48,306 bases of DNA from Polysphondylium violaceum. Lineage: Eukaryota > Evosea > Eumycetozoa > Dictyosteliales > Dictyosteliaceae. The position numbers and the translations under genes were made by a program. A model generated the notes under the pieces. The model was not told where the DNA came from, made no database searches, and saw nothing but the letters and a program-made list of their open reading frames with translations. Of this stretch, positions 19,964 through 31,999 are shown in pieces (positions within the stretch are counted from its first letter, which is position 1; the number at the start of each line of letters is the position of its first letter). The DNA is taken from positions 1 to 48,306 of the forward strand of contig AJWJ01000128.1 in NCBI GenBank assembly GCA_000277445.1, in the 5' to 3' direction.

Positions 19964-22900
19964 ATGGCACCAACAACAATAACCAAAGGAAAAGGAAATG
20001 TTCCAGGAAAAAAAAGAGAATTAAATAGACAAAAGCAAGAGTTGTTGACTATCAAGGAGCTCACAAAGTTTGATATCTTGTTTAGAGAAGGTGAAAAGGA
20101 CAGAAATGCTGTTGATAAGACTGTAGTTGCTGGTCAAGATGAGCTTGAAAGTGATGATGACGATTTCTTTACCAATTCAAGTTTTGCAAATTCAAATATA
20201 TCCGATGCGTATGTATATATGTAGAGATACAAGACTCGATAGAGATTGTAATATTAATTGTATACCATGTGCTTGCACATATCCTCCTACACAGATCTTT
20301 TAGAAAGTTATCATTAAAGAAACAAATGGAAAAGGAAGGTGTTGATCCTTCATCTTTATTGAAAAGAAAATCTTTTCATTCGGATTCAGAAGATGATCAA
20401 GAGTCTGAAGAAGATTCAGATGATGACGCCGACATTGAGAATGCAATTGAGGATCAAGATATAATCAGAGAATCACAATGGGATAATCAAAGTGTCGTGA
20501 AAAGAAAACTCCCACTCAAAGCCTATGATGGTAAAGTTAAAACCGTAACTGAAATCATCTCTGCTAAAGACTATAAACAAGGCCAAGAAATTCAAGAGCA
20601 AAAAAAAGAAATCTTTAAACAAGAGGTACAAAAAGACAGACAAGCAAAGAATGATTTGAAAAAGAAACTCAAGGAACAAAGACAACCAAACAACAATGAG
20701 ATTAGCAAACAAGTGGAAAAGAATTTACAAAAAGCCCAACCAGCCTCCAAAAAACAAAAACAAGATAAACAAGACAGTGATGATGAAGATTTTGATATTC
20801 AAGATGATGAATTGGATTTAGAAAATCGTGATTTATCAGATTTGGAATATGATGACGATGAAGTTGATCAACCTCATATTAAATCTGAAGGTGAAGTTTT
20901 TCTTGAACATCAACAATTAATCGATAATGCAAAGAATGATCTTGCAAAAATTAGTTCAAAAGTTATTACAAATCCAGAGTTAAATGTATATATCATCTAG
21001 TTATCCAATTATTATTTCATCATATATTAATAATCTACTACTATTATTTAGATTCAAAGTTTAAAGGAAATATTTTCAATTTGTTTAAAAACCAAAGATA
21101 TGACTATAAAGAAATATTCAATTTTATCATTGTGTGCTTTGTTTAAAGATATTATTCCAGGTTATCGTATTAGTAAAGACTTACAAGAGCAATCAACTCC
21201 ATCCAATGCCTCGAAAAAGGATGCAGCAAAATTAAGTAAAGATATGAAGAAAGTTAGAGAATATGAAAAGAAATTGTTAAAGTATTATCAAAACTATTTG
21301 GTATTGATTGAGAATTCAATCAACAATATATTGGCATTACTTCAACACAAACGTCCATCTGGTGGTGGTTTAGGTTTCTTTAAGATCAATGGTGGCTACA
21401 CTGGACGTGATTTGAAATCACTTCTTCAATGTATCATTAAATCTGTCACCATTCTTTTAGTCTCTCATCCCCATTTCAATTTTAGAACCAATCTTGTCAC
21501 CATTACTGCTCGTTTCACTGTTTTCAAAGAGGATGATATTGCCATGATGGCCTTGGAGTCTGTTAAAAGCCTCTTTTTAAATGATAGTACAGGTGGTGAG
21601 ACCAGTCTTGAAATGGTTAGATGTCTTGCCAATGTTGCTAAATCTGCTGGCTATATTATCGATCCCAAAGTAATTCGTGTTTTCATTGCCATTCATTTAA
21701 CAGATGTCGTTGAAAAGATTAATCCATTTGGTGCCGCCACCGATGACACTTGGAAGGTAGATAAAAAAGATAGAAAGCATCTTACTAGAACTGAAAAGAA
21801 AAAGAGAAAGGAAGACAAAGCTTTAGACAAGGAAATGAAGGAAGCTGAAGCCGAATACAGTATGAAGGAGCAAAGATATCTTCAAACAGAAATCCTCAAA
21901 TCAATCTTTATTCTCTACTTTAGAATCATTAAAAAGGCACCACAGTCTCCAGCCCTCTCATCTGTTTTGGAAGGTCTTGCCAAGTTTTCTCATTTGATTA
22001 GTGTTGATTTTCTTGGTGATCTCCTCAAGGTACTCTCTGATCTCATGGAAAACGGCATCACTAGTATCAAGAATGCTTTAAATACAAATATCACTGCTTT
22101 CAAAACTATTAAGCTTCATGGAAACACATTAAATGTCGATCTCAAAGACTATTATGTCAAGGTCTACTCACTCTTGACCGATATGGTTCTTCCAAAAGAA
22201 AATGCAAACGTCGAAACTGCATTGGATGCCATTAATATGATGTTTTACGATCGTAAACAAACCTCTATCGAAAGAGTTGCTGCCTATGTAAAAAGATTAT
22301 CCACCGTTTCCCTCTTTCTTCCACCACACGCCGCTTTATCTGTTGTAACTCTTTGCCAACAATTGTTTGTCACCTATCCAAAGGCTCAAAGACTCTTGGA
22401 AACCGATCACACCTATGCTGGTGGTGAATATGTTTTCGATACCTTGGATCCAGATCACTGTAATCCATTTGCCTCCACCGTTTGGGAACTCACCCTCCTC
22501 TTCAACCACTGGCATCCAAAGTTTGAACCACTTGCAAAAAGATTTTTGGCAATGAATGAAGATACCATCAACAAACAGTTGACCAAAGAGAGATCTCCAT
22601 TAGAGGTTTTCAGAGCATATGACAATACAAAAGGTGGTTTTAATCCCGCTATCCAAACACCAAAAGAACATCCATTGGAGGCCAAATTAAAGAAACTAAA
22701 GAAATCCTACAAAAACAAAGAAGTCACTGTATTTATTCAACCTCAAAAGCAATATGAAAAATCTTCATTCTTAAAGGACATGGAAAGATCTGTTGCTGAT
22801 AAAAAAGTTTTTGATTCATCTTTATCTTTTGCTGGCTATTATCATGAAATCAACGAATATAATACTCAAATGAAATTACACAAAAAGATTCAATCTCTTC

Positions 22901-23118
22901 AATCTATTAAACAAAAATTAGATTCAAAACAAAAAGAATTAAATTCAAAAGTTTCACAAAAACCAGTTTCCCCTGTCGCCACTGCTGCTCCCAAATTAAA
23001 TAGTTCTAAACCAGCTGCTACTCCTCAATCAAAGCCAGCTGCCTCAAAACCAGCTACTACTCCAAAATCAAAACCAGCTGCCTCAAAACCAGTTGCCACT
23101 GCTGCTAAAAAGAAATAA
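19964..23118 (+). CDS. noc3: Nucleolar complex protein 3 (NOC3)
   Basis: Ribosome-biogenesis factor that works with NOC2 in pre-60S maturation and export; in yeast also linked to replication initiation. Exons 19964-20208, 20295-20985 and 21052-23118 join to exactly 1000 residues. The N-terminus is basic, followed by acidic Ser/Asp/Glu stretches typical of nucleolar proteins (about residues 145-175 and 255-300). The NOC3 block follows: SLKEIFSICLKTKDMTIKKY, LCALFKDIIPGYRI and EKKLLKYYQNYLVLIE. The CBF/Mak21-type region includes NPFASTVWELTLLFNHWHP and ends near KRFLAMNED. The C-terminus is a Lys/Ala/Pro repeat (SKPAASKPATTPKSKPAA). Domain order and length fit the family. Confidence 0.93.
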
Positions 23119-23186
23119 AATTATAGTTTTCAATTTTTATACATATTATTTGTCAAGTGCCCATCTTTTTCTTTATATGATATTAT

Positions 23187-23201
23187 AATAAAGAAAATAA
23201 A
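23187..23201 (+). terminator. Probable polyadenylation signals of NOC3
   Basis: Two AATAAA hexamers (23187-23192 and 23196-23201) lie 69-83 nt after the NOC3 stop in the 114-nt gap to the convergent minus-strand gene, so the two 3' UTRs probably overlap or abut. Confidence 0.5.
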
Positions 23202-23232
23202 GAAATTTAAAGAAGCAAAAGTTGTATTACAT

Positions 23233-25458
23233 TTATTTAATTAAAGTTAAAATAGATTTTCTTGATTGCTTTTTTTGATGTTTTTCCAAGACTTGTGGAG
23301 ATGATACATGAATGTTTGGGAATTGGTATGTACAATCTTTGATAGTTTTGGAAGCTTTAACAAGATTCAAGTAATTTAATTCCATAATTTCAGTATCATG
23401 TTGAGGAGATTTAGGTTGAATGAGTCTGATATTGAAGCGGTGTAGGAGGATATCAATTAATTGATGATTGTTTGTTTCGACTGCAATAATTGAAATCTCT
23501 GTCAATGAGGATTCATCAATGCATTGAGGAAACTCTTGAACTAAATATAAAAACACTTTGAGGCAACTAGATTTAGAACTTAATAAACCAAATATAATGG
23601 ATTCCATTTTTTCAGAGAGTTCCTTTCTTTCATCAGCAGAGAGGTTAGATAAAATGTTTTTAATATCTGCCAAATCACCTCTATGAATAGAGTAGAGGAG
23701 GGCATCCAAATAGGTAAAGGTTTTCCCATTGATTTCAATTGGATTAGATTTAAAGAATTGATAGTCTTGATGAATAATATAATAATAAACTGGCTTTAAT
23801 TCATGACCACAATGATTTGGTTCTTTTAATGGTGGACAATTGAATTCGATATAGAATTTCTTAAAATAATTGATAATTTCCCAAGCACTTTGTTTCTCTT
23901 GTTCATTTGAGGCCATAGACAAGTAATAGTAGGAATTTAGAAAGTTCAAAGAGATATTTTCAATGGAGACAGCTTGATCGCTTAATGTAGCTTCAAAGAA
24001 TTTCTTTACATTTTCTACATCCAATTTAGCACAAGCCAAAGGTAATAGTTTGATAAAAGCACCCGCTACAGAGTAACCTTTGGAGATTCTAAATTGCATA
24101 AGGTATTCAAACAACTCTAAATGACCCAATTCATAACAAGTGGTAATGTCACTAATGAGAACATTTGGGAAACGGGTTAAATGATGTTTAATATAATCTA
24201 AATTACCCTCCTTAATTGCTCTATTCCAAACTGGTTGATATACTTTTTCATCCAAGGTATATTCAGACAAGGCCATTGATAAGGTATAGATATCTTTGAT
24301 TTTATCATTGCCAAGATTAAATATTTCCGGTTTGTAGTTATCTTTTAATAATTCGCTCCATAACTTGGCTTTCTCTTGAATGGATGATGAGGTATCTTTA
24401 AAAAGTCTATAGTTGTAGTCTAGTAAAATCTTGGGGTTATTTTTGGAGAGATATTCAATATTCTCTTGGGTATCATAGATGTGTTGGCCAAAGAATTGAA
24501 TCTTGTTTTCAGTGAGCATCTTGATCAATTGCAAGTTTGATGAGTTTGTATGAACAAACATTCTCTTTTTCTTGCTACAAAAAGGGTTGTTAGTGTTTGA
24601 ACAATACTTTGTTAAAAAGTGGTCCAACACCTCTACAGAATCGATTTCGTATTGTTCACAAGCAAGTAGCTCAGAGGAATAGCTTGTCATGTAAAAGTCC
24701 AAGAGTTGAGTGGTCTTGAAAGCATATTTGATATTCTTTAAAAAGAAACAAGTGGGCTCTTCGCTGGCATGAACTTCAATATCATAGAGTTTAGAGTGTT
24801 TTACTGTTGCCACATAGTATAAATAATTCTTACGAAAGAGATCCCAATTGAATCTCTCGTGGTGAGTTAAAATCCATTTAAAGAGTTGTTCATACTCTGG
24901 ACTTTGATCGATTACCTCAATGAGTGATTGAGTGAATTCTTGATCGTCCCACCCAACAACAAACTCTCTATACAAATCTTTGTGTTTCAAAAACAACTTG
25001 TCATCCAACAAAGCTCTATAGTTGCCATTGATAAAGATTCTTTTCTCCTTTAAAAGAGTTGGGAGCACAATATCATCACTAAACTTTGAATGAATGCTAT
25101 AGTGAAGATCTGGATTCTCTCTATTGAATATCTGTAATCTTTGCATAGAAAGTCCATATCTTTCCGATATTTCTAGTGGTAATTCTTTACCTAGGGAATT
25201 GGGAAACAAAGTGTAGAGTTGATCCAATAAATCATCGAGTTGTTCGGCAGTGTATTGATCAAAACAATCAATATTTAGTTTCTTTCCCATTGGTAAATCT
25301 AACCAATCACTATAGTGTGTAGTAGAATCATTTCTGTTTGATGATTGATCAATGGTTGACAACTGCTTAAAGTTGTTTAATTTTTGTTTAATTAAATCTA
25401 GATTTTTAGTATTTAATAAGTCATAGAGTTGAAAGTCGTTGATTGATTTTTCGAGCAT
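23233..25458 (-). CDS. Degenerate ankyrin-repeat-like protein, dictyostelid-expanded type
   Basis: Single exon, 741 residues, start MLEKSINDFQLYDLLN. The protein is Leu/Tyr/Phe/Asn-rich and alpha-helical throughout, built of helix pairs of roughly 30-35 residues. Ankyrin-like fragments are visible, for example GNLDYIKHHLTRFPNV, GHLELFEYLMQF, LDVENVKKFFEATL, GDLADIKNILSNL and NNHQLIDILLHRFNI, but the TPLH core motif is missing. No signal peptide, membrane span or catalytic motif. Large lineage-specific families with this look occur in dictyostelid genomes; molecular function unknown. The long intronless reading frame with balanced codons leaves little doubt that it is a gene. Confidence 0.82.
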   Translation of the reverse strand: MLEKSINDFQLYDLLNTKNLDLIKQKLNNFKQLSTIDQSSNRNDSTTHYSDWLDLPMGKKLNIDCFDQYTAEQLDDLLDQLYTLFPNSLGKELPLEISERYGLSMQRLQIFNRENPDLHYSIHSKFSDDIVLPTLLKEKRIFINGNYRALLDDKLFLKHKDLYREFVVGWDDQEFTQSLIEVIDQSPEYEQLFKWILTHHERFNWDLFRKNYLYYVATVKHSKLYDIEVHASEEPTCFFLKNIKYAFKTTQLLDFYMTSYSSELLACEQYEIDSVEVLDHFLTKYCSNTNNPFCSKKKRMFVHTNSSNLQLIKMLTENKIQFFGQHIYDTQENIEYLSKNNPKILLDYNYRLFKDTSSSIQEKAKLWSELLKDNYKPEIFNLGNDKIKDIYTLSMALSEYTLDEKVYQPVWNRAIKEGNLDYIKHHLTRFPNVLISDITTCYELGHLELFEYLMQFRISKGYSVAGAFIKLLPLACAKLDVENVKKFFEATLSDQAVSIENISLNFLNSYYYLSMASNEQEKQSAWEIINYFKKFYIEFNCPPLKEPNHCGHELKPVYYYIIHQDYQFFKSNPIEINGKTFTYLDALLYSIHRGDLADIKNILSNLSADERKELSEKMESIIFGLLSSKSSCLKVFLYLVQEFPQCIDESSLTEISIIAVETNNHQLIDILLHRFNIRLIQPKSPQHDTEIMELNYLNLVKASKTIKDCTYQFPNIHVSSPQVLEKHQKKQSRKSILTLIK

Positions 25459-25509
25459 TTTTGTATTAATAGGTAAATGTATTGAAACGTAAGTGAATAA
25501 ATGTAAAGT

Positions 25510-25579
<70 letters not shown>

Positions 25580-26002
25580 TTGTATTAAAATGGATAGATA
25601 AATGTTTTTAAAATAAATAATGGAAAAATAATTATTTATAGTATTTTAAACTTTTTTTTGTTGGACCTATAATCATTGGAAAAACAATTCTCTTGATATT
25701 TCATTGGATTTTGAAAGATATATCATAAAGTGGGAACATCTTTGGTATTTCAGAAACCCAATACACGAAAAATTTTTTAAAAGTGCAAATTTTGTGACGT
25801 GTCGAGCAATAAAAAATTTCGCCCATGCTATAAAAATAATAAAAGTCGAAAATAAATTAATTTAAATTTTTAAAGAGAGGCGCTCGGGATTTTTCCGAGG
25901 ATGATCCAAGTTTTTTCCTACCTGATTTTTTTGCTGGAAGAGGAGGTGGGAATATAAACAAGGCAAAAATGTTTCATACTATCGCAAAAAACCTTATTTT
26001 TA
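25459..26002. other. Intergenic region with (TAA)n repeat
   Basis: 544 nt between two minus-strand genes. It contains the (TAA)n microsatellite just upstream of the ankyrin-like gene and, at 25883-25899, a CTCGG/CCGAG stem with a 7-nt loop about 100 nt beyond the helicase stop codon. No gene seen. Confidence 0.55.
25512..25579. repeat. (TAA)n microsatellite
   Basis: About 22 uninterrupted TAA units, 54-121 nt upstream of the ankyrin-like gene's start codon, hence in its leader or core promoter. Confidence 0.92.
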
Positions 26003-27906
26003 TTAGAAATTAAAGTTCTTTTTAGCTCTCTTTTTACAAACTTCTAATATACTTTGTTTTAATTTAATTTTTTCATTATTAATTTCAAAATCTTGATTTT
26101 CTTTCCTACTCTTAAGACTACTATTATTACTATCTTGTTTTTCATGTTGATTATCAGTATCATGATCATTATCTTTGTCGTTGTCATCATTAACTTTATC
26201 TTCTTCATTAAAATCTTTTCTCTTTGAATAAATAAGTCTCATTTGATTAAGTGCCAGTTTATAACTTGATTCATAGGGTGCATAAACATTTGGTTTCCAT
26301 TTTAAACTATGTAAAGTTTGAGATCTCTCTGCTTTCTTCATCATTGAAATATAATAAGTGATTTCTTGTTTCTCTACAATGGTGTATGAATAACCTTCTT
26401 TACCAGCACGAGCAGTTCTACCTACTCTGTGTACATAGAGTGTAATGTTTGGTGGTGTATTATAGTTTATGACAACATCGATATCTGAAATATCCATACC
26501 TCTAGACATAATATCACTACAAATTAATCTGTGAATTATATATATAATTATATATTAGTATACTACTAATACTATTACTAATAATCATCATCATCAACTA
26601 TAATACATTACATATCAATTTCACCATTTGTAAATCTATTTAATAAATCTGATCTTTCAGTGGTAGTTAAAGCAGAAGAGTATTCTTCAGATACAAATTT
26701 CATAGAGTCTACTTGACCAATTAGTTTCAACAAGATATTTAAACGATGAGTGATGTCTACAGATTTTGTAAAGCAAATCATCTTTTTTCTAGTATTTGAT
26801 TTTAGATTTGATAGCAATGTCTCTTTGATAATATTTAATAATACCAATGGTCTTTGTTCTGCATTTGTAATAACATAGCTTTCCTTAAGTGTCGAAGGCA
26901 TTGAATATTTGATCTCTTTAATTTTAGTAGTGGTGAAAAACAATGGTGCATTGAGCTGTAATAATGATATCTTTGAGGGATTGTATGTCATTGTGGCTGA
27001 TAATAATAGTTTAACCAATTTGAATTGATTCCATGATAAATGGTTGGATGGTGATATTTCTTTACTAATATATTTATTATTTTCAATAATATTGATTTCT
27101 CTGATGTATTTAATAAAGTTCAAAGAGTTAGGTTAGTATAGAATAGTGTGGTAATAATCTATCTGTAAATATACAAACCCATTATCTTTAAATTCAATGT
27201 TACTATTGTTATTTGATAAATCAATATTATTGTCACTATTATTATTATTTGTTGAACCAGTTGACTCCATTACAATTTCTAACCAATCTTGAAAAGATTG
27301 TCTCAATAATCTATCAGCTTCATCAATAACTAAATAGTTTAAATATTTTAACGTAAAACCTGGTGTCTCATTGATATGATCAACTAATCTACCTGGTGTT
27401 GATACAATAATATCGACTAAACTTTCATAAAATGCTGTATCTCTATAATAGAATAACAATATTAATATCTATACATTAATGTCGTGTATAAGTATGTATA
27501 TCATTAATTACCCATATGAGTTGTTTTTAACCAATAATTTTTGTTCAATATGAAATGGTTTAACACCTAAAGACTCTACAACTAAATCAGTGTCTCTGAG
27601 AATAGATTGAAAAGTTTTCTCGACTTGTAAAACTAAATCATGTGTAGGCACAATGACAACGACTCTAACTCTACGAATGACTCTAGTCTTGGCAATCTTT
27701 TGAACAATAGGGATTGCATATGCTAAAGTTTTACCTGAACCAGTAGGTGCACATACACAGATATCATGTCCCTCTGTTTGTATAATAAATGGTACAATCT
27801 CTCTTTGTACGGGAAACAAATGAGTGATATTAATTTCATTTAAGTTATCAATTAACCATTTATCAATACCAATAGAATTTAATGAATTCTTTTCATCTTG
27901 ATTCAT
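26003..27906 (-). CDS. ddx51: DEAD-box RNA helicase, DDX51/Dbp6 type
   Basis: ATP-dependent RNA helicase for 60S ribosomal-subunit assembly in the nucleolus. Exons 27906-27512, 27442-27179, 27100-26612 and 26528-26003 join to 557 residues with consistent phases. Motifs in order: [14 protein letters not shown] (Q motif), [17 protein letters not shown] (Walker A), VVRR-like [16 protein letters not shown] (motif Ia with His in place of the common Arg), [27 protein letters not shown] (DEAD), [28 protein letters not shown] and [21 protein letters not shown]-like sequence after DEAD and the [11 protein letters not shown] block after SAT point to the Dbp6/DDX51 subgroup. A short Asn-rich insertion follows DEAD. 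The C-terminus is Asp/Asn/Lys-rich. Confidence 0.92.
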
Positions 27907-28183
27907 TGTACAAAATAATATAAAAATCTAGCAATATATCTGATCAAATGATTTATCCCCCTTTAATTATAAAAAAAAAACTTAAAAAACCGAACGATTG
28001 GACCTTTTTTTTCTTTTTTTTTTTTTTTTTTTTTCTAATTTACACATCTCAACATACCTTCCCTATGACATAATAGTTGATACTTAGATCTATTCTTTAT
28101 GTCTTTGTGATTAATAAATTTGAATTTTAGAAAATGAATCTGATAGACAACTAATTTTTATTTAATGTACAAGAGTTTATAAA

Positions 28184-29108
28184 TTAAACAGAAGGTGTTA
28201 AAAATCTTTGAGTTGTTAATAATTCATTTTCTTTTAATTCTTTAACTAATCTATCAATCTTTATATTTGCAAAATTATTTGCATCTGGACCAATGAATAG
28301 ATGTAATGGGGCTTTAGATGCACTCTCTGTCACCTCCAACACTATTTCTGCAAATTTAGTTGGATCCTTATATTCTAAATTATTTACCAATTCATAGGTT
28401 TTTTTATAAATTGCGCTGTATTTTTCTTTGAGATCACGTGCTGCAGGCTTCATTCCTGAACCAAAAGAAGAGGCAAATGACCCTGAGTTTATAATTGTAA
28501 CCTTTATACCTAAATCTATTATTGTTTTTAAATAATTAGTATGAATAATAAAAAAGTACACATATGCAATCTAATGATATACCTTCAACTTCTTCAGCAT
28601 AGGATTCACTTAATCCATCCATAGCAAATTTAGTGGCATTATATGCAGAATTTGATGGAATTGGATGGAATCCACCAAATGATGATACCATAAACACATG
28701 GCTTCCCTTTACCAAATACTCGGTAACATGTCTTAATACTGAAGCACTAGCAAAAAAGTTTATATCAAAGAGTGAACGGAGATTTTCATCAGATATCTCC
28801 TCTGTGACACCAGCAATACCAAACCCAGCGTTTGAAAACACGACATCAATACGACCAAAGTGTTGATATACTTGGTCTATTGTGGCCTTTATTTTTTTAT
28901 CATCTAGTAAATCATTCTCTAATGCAAGGAATCTTGATTCATCATGAATATTAAATACTTTTAACAGATTATCTTTAGATCTTGATGTTGCTGCTATTTT
29001 ATAGCCAGCATTTATAAATTGTTTAGTTACTGATAATCCAATACCAGAGCTTGCACCAATGATAAAGAATACTTTGTCATTATTATTATTAGTAATTATT
29101 GGTTCCAT
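28184..29108 (-). CDS. Classical short-chain dehydrogenase/reductase
   Basis: NAD(P)-dependent oxidoreductase; substrate not assignable. Exons 29108-28583 and 28515-28184 join to 285 residues, a normal SDR length. Cofactor motif GASSGIGLSVTKQF with a following AATSRSKDNL, where the Arg suggests NADP preference. Central VFSNAGFGIAG, catalytic Ser in VSSFGGFHPIPSNSAYNATK (YxxxK), then DLGIKVTIINSGSFASSF. It resembles the bacterial and fungal SDR subgroup that includes YusZ-type and 1-acyl-DHAP-reductase-like enzymes. The single 67-nt intron interrupts the helix after the active site. Not closely related to the SDR at the left of the window. Confidence 0.92.
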
Positions 29109-29559
29109 TTTATTTGTAGAAAATGATATATATATTTAAAGAATTATTATTATAATTATTGTTGTTGTTATTTGCTTGTTAATGAAAAAACTAATCAAAT
29201 TAGTTTCTATTTATATTAAAACCCATCAATGAACGGTCATATTTGTCTTGCATATTTCATAATATCAAATTAAGACTAAATCTTCTAAGAACATCTTCTA
29301 AGAAGGTTTTTAAATTTTTGCAAAAATATTTTTTAGGAGTTTTCACATGAACAAAAAATACTATCCACAACCCATAATTGAAAAAAGGGATAAGAAAACT
29401 CATAAAAAATAATATACTCATTAGATTTCGTCAAAAAAAGGTGTATGTATCTATTAAGTTTGGTTGTCTGATTTGCAATTTTTTTTTTAAGCTCATCAAT
29501 TTCTTGTACAAACAATCATTAGTTATTTCTTTATTGATAAAGTTGTGGAGATAATTAAA
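29109..29559. other. Intergenic region between SDR and LRR genes
   Basis: 451 nt. Contains tcttctaagaa twice with a 13-nt period (29281-29304), an ACCCATAA octamer on the plus strand (29370-29377) similar to the upstream element of dictyostelid small-RNA genes, and an ATG-less minus-strand open frame (29333-29515) with coiled-coil-like sequence. None is strong enough to call a gene. Confidence 0.4.
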
Positions 29560-31293
29560 TTAATCTATTTTTCTAATGCCTCCACCTCTAATAGCTCTGA
29601 GATTACCACCACCCCCATTGTTTAATCCAAATATTCCAGCTTTACCACCATGTTTGCTGGCAACGTTGTTCTTTTGAATTGGGTTTTTATTTAAATTGAT
29701 ATCAAGAAGCCAAGTCATTTGAGCCATTTCGGGTGGTAAGTTTTCGATTTTATTATTACCCAAACCAACTTCATAAAGGCTTTTGAGTGACACAATCGAT
29801 GGTGAAACGGTTGTAATATTGTTTTCATTTAATTCCAATTTACACAATCGTTTTAAATTGGAAATCATTGAAGGAATTGTAGTGATTTGGTTAAAGTTTG
29901 CTGCCAATTTAGTAATGTTTGAAAATGAGAGTTGACAGAGAGACTCTAATGATTTTAATTGATTTGAATTTATATATAATTCATTTAAACTGCTATGATT
30001 ACTGGGTATTGCTATTGATTCAATGCAATTGTTGTCTACATATAATATTGAAATGGATGCTAAATTGACAATGTCTTTGGAAAGAGTGGTCAATTTGTTG
30101 TTTGATAGATTTAGTGTGTTTAAGTTGTTTAATTTAGAAAAAGAGTTTTCTGTTATTGTTGTCAGTGAATTTGATTGAAGATCTAATGATACCAATTGGT
30201 AGCACTCTGATAATTCAACTGGAATTGATTCTATTTTGTTAAATCCCAAATTCAATGATTGAAGTGATAGTAATTTACAAATCTCTGATGGAATGCTTTG
30301 TATTTGGTTGTGTGAAAGATCAAGTTCTCTTATGGTTTGACAACTATTACTCTTTAGTAAAACATTTGGAAAACTTGTAAATAAATTATAAGATAAACTA
30401 AGAAACTTTATATTATCTGGTAATAATAGTACTTGTTGTTGTTCATCTCCACTGCTATTCTCTAATTTATTTCTATCCAGTGATAATTTCTCCAATTGAT
30501 ATAGTTGATTTAATTTTGGAAATTGATTAAAATTATTTGAAGAGAGAATTAATATTTTCAAACTGGTTTGTTTGTTTAACGAATCATTGATAAATGATTG
30601 AGCAGTGAGCTCATTTTGTGAAAGAATAAGTTTTTCTAGTCTAGGTAATATACAGGGAAATTCGATTTCTGCTACTTGATTTTGATATAAGTTCAAAATC
30701 TCTAATTTGTTAAAGTTGTTGCTATACATCCATGTTGGTAAATTGGCTAATTGGTTTTGTCCCAAATCAAATTTAACTATATTGTCAAATGAGGATGATT
30801 TCAATAACTCTATTTTTTCATTATCATTAAAATTTAATTCAAATTTTATATTTTTATAACTATTTGATAAAAATAATAATAATAATTAATATCTATCTAT
30901 ATCTAAAAAGATTTATAAATATATAAATAAATAACCCTACCTAAAATCAATTTCATCAATAGATGAATCGTTTAATATATTTTGTAATTGCTTAAATAAT
31001 TTATCAGATAAAATACTATTAATGTTGTTTACTGATGTTTGATTGGTGGCACTGCTGCTACTATTGGAGCTATCTTCACCATCTATCTTTATAGAGGGGA
31101 TATTATCAAATTGTATTTTCTCATTAAAATTTACAGTTGAATCGGCTGTAAATTTGTTGTTTTCATTGTCAGAAGATGTCGATGGAACCAACAATGATTT
31201 AGATCTCGTTCTATTTAGATTTGGTGGAGAGTATACCGAGGATGGTATGGTGGTTGAATTTGATCTTTTCCTCGAGGATTGATTTTGACCCAT
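29560..31293 (-). CDS. lrrA: Leucine-rich-repeat protein, probably N-myristoylated (LrrA-like)
   Basis: Exons 31293-30941 and 30859-29560 join to 550 residues. The start MGQNQSSRKRS fits the N-myristoylation pattern MGxxxS followed by basic residues, so membrane attachment is likely; the frame extends upstream only through a non-ATG codon. The first 110 residues are Ser/Asn-rich. About 15 leucine-rich repeats of 22-24 residues follow (for example LREL-type: SLQSLNLGFNKIESIPVELS, LNTLNLSNNKLTTLSKDI, LYEVGLGNNKIENLPPEM), of the plain intracellular type with no kinase or GTPase domain. It ends with a Gly-rich tail, GGGGNLRAIRGGGIRKID. Size and layout resemble D. discoideum LrrA, a cytoskeletal/adhesion-related LRR protein; orthology is inferred. 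Confidence 0.86.
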
Positions 31294-31999
31294 GATTGTT
31301 ATTTTGCTCAACCTATAAATAGAGCGTGTGTGAAAACTAAACTAAATAGAGAATATGATGATCTCTAAAATAAATAACTATATAAATATATATTAAGTGT
31401 GCAAATATAGTAATTTAATATATAAATAGTTTCGCAAAAAAATATGAAAATAAAAAAAAAAAAGAAGACAAAAAATATGAAAAAATAATAGAGTAAATTT
31501 CAAAATCTTGATTACTAAGAGGGGGTGTATAAGGTGTATAGTATATATTGGAAAAATAATACACAGTCATAATATTCTCATGATATCCTTTTCTATTCAC
31601 CCACACTCATAAAACATACCACAAGATAAAACTCTACGCACAACTGAAATGAACGAAAAATATTGATTCTATTTTTGAGTGTTAGTGTGGGAATTATGTG
31701 TGTTTTCTGAATATTTTTATAAATATTTCTATATTTTTCATTATTTGTACATGTGTATACATTAGCATTAGATTAGATATTATGACTCTTAATCGTGTTT
31801 AACTTTCCACCATGGAATAAATGTGTTTATAATATTGATAGTGCATTATTGTGTTGTGCTAACACAAAGAATGTGTTGGTTTAAATCACACAATACATAT
31901 TATGTATTATAAATATTAGAAAACAAATAAAATACAAAGTGATAAAATACAATTATTATTATTTTAAAAATTAAAACCTATTGTATTTATACATTTTAT
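31294..31999. other. Intergenic region with nested short hairpins
   Basis: 706 nt between two minus-strand genes. The right end (31849-31908) has mutually exclusive short hairpins 92-151 nt beyond the nucleoplasmin-like stop codon. A G-rich spot (agagggggtgt, about 31518) lies about 225 nt upstream of the LRR start. No gene seen. Confidence 0.5.

Noticed and set aside
25883-25899. CTCGG/CCGAG hairpin as a bacterial-style terminator
   Set aside because: Only a 5-bp stem and in a eukaryotic context; intrinsic termination does not apply, so it is noted only as a feature of the intergenic region.
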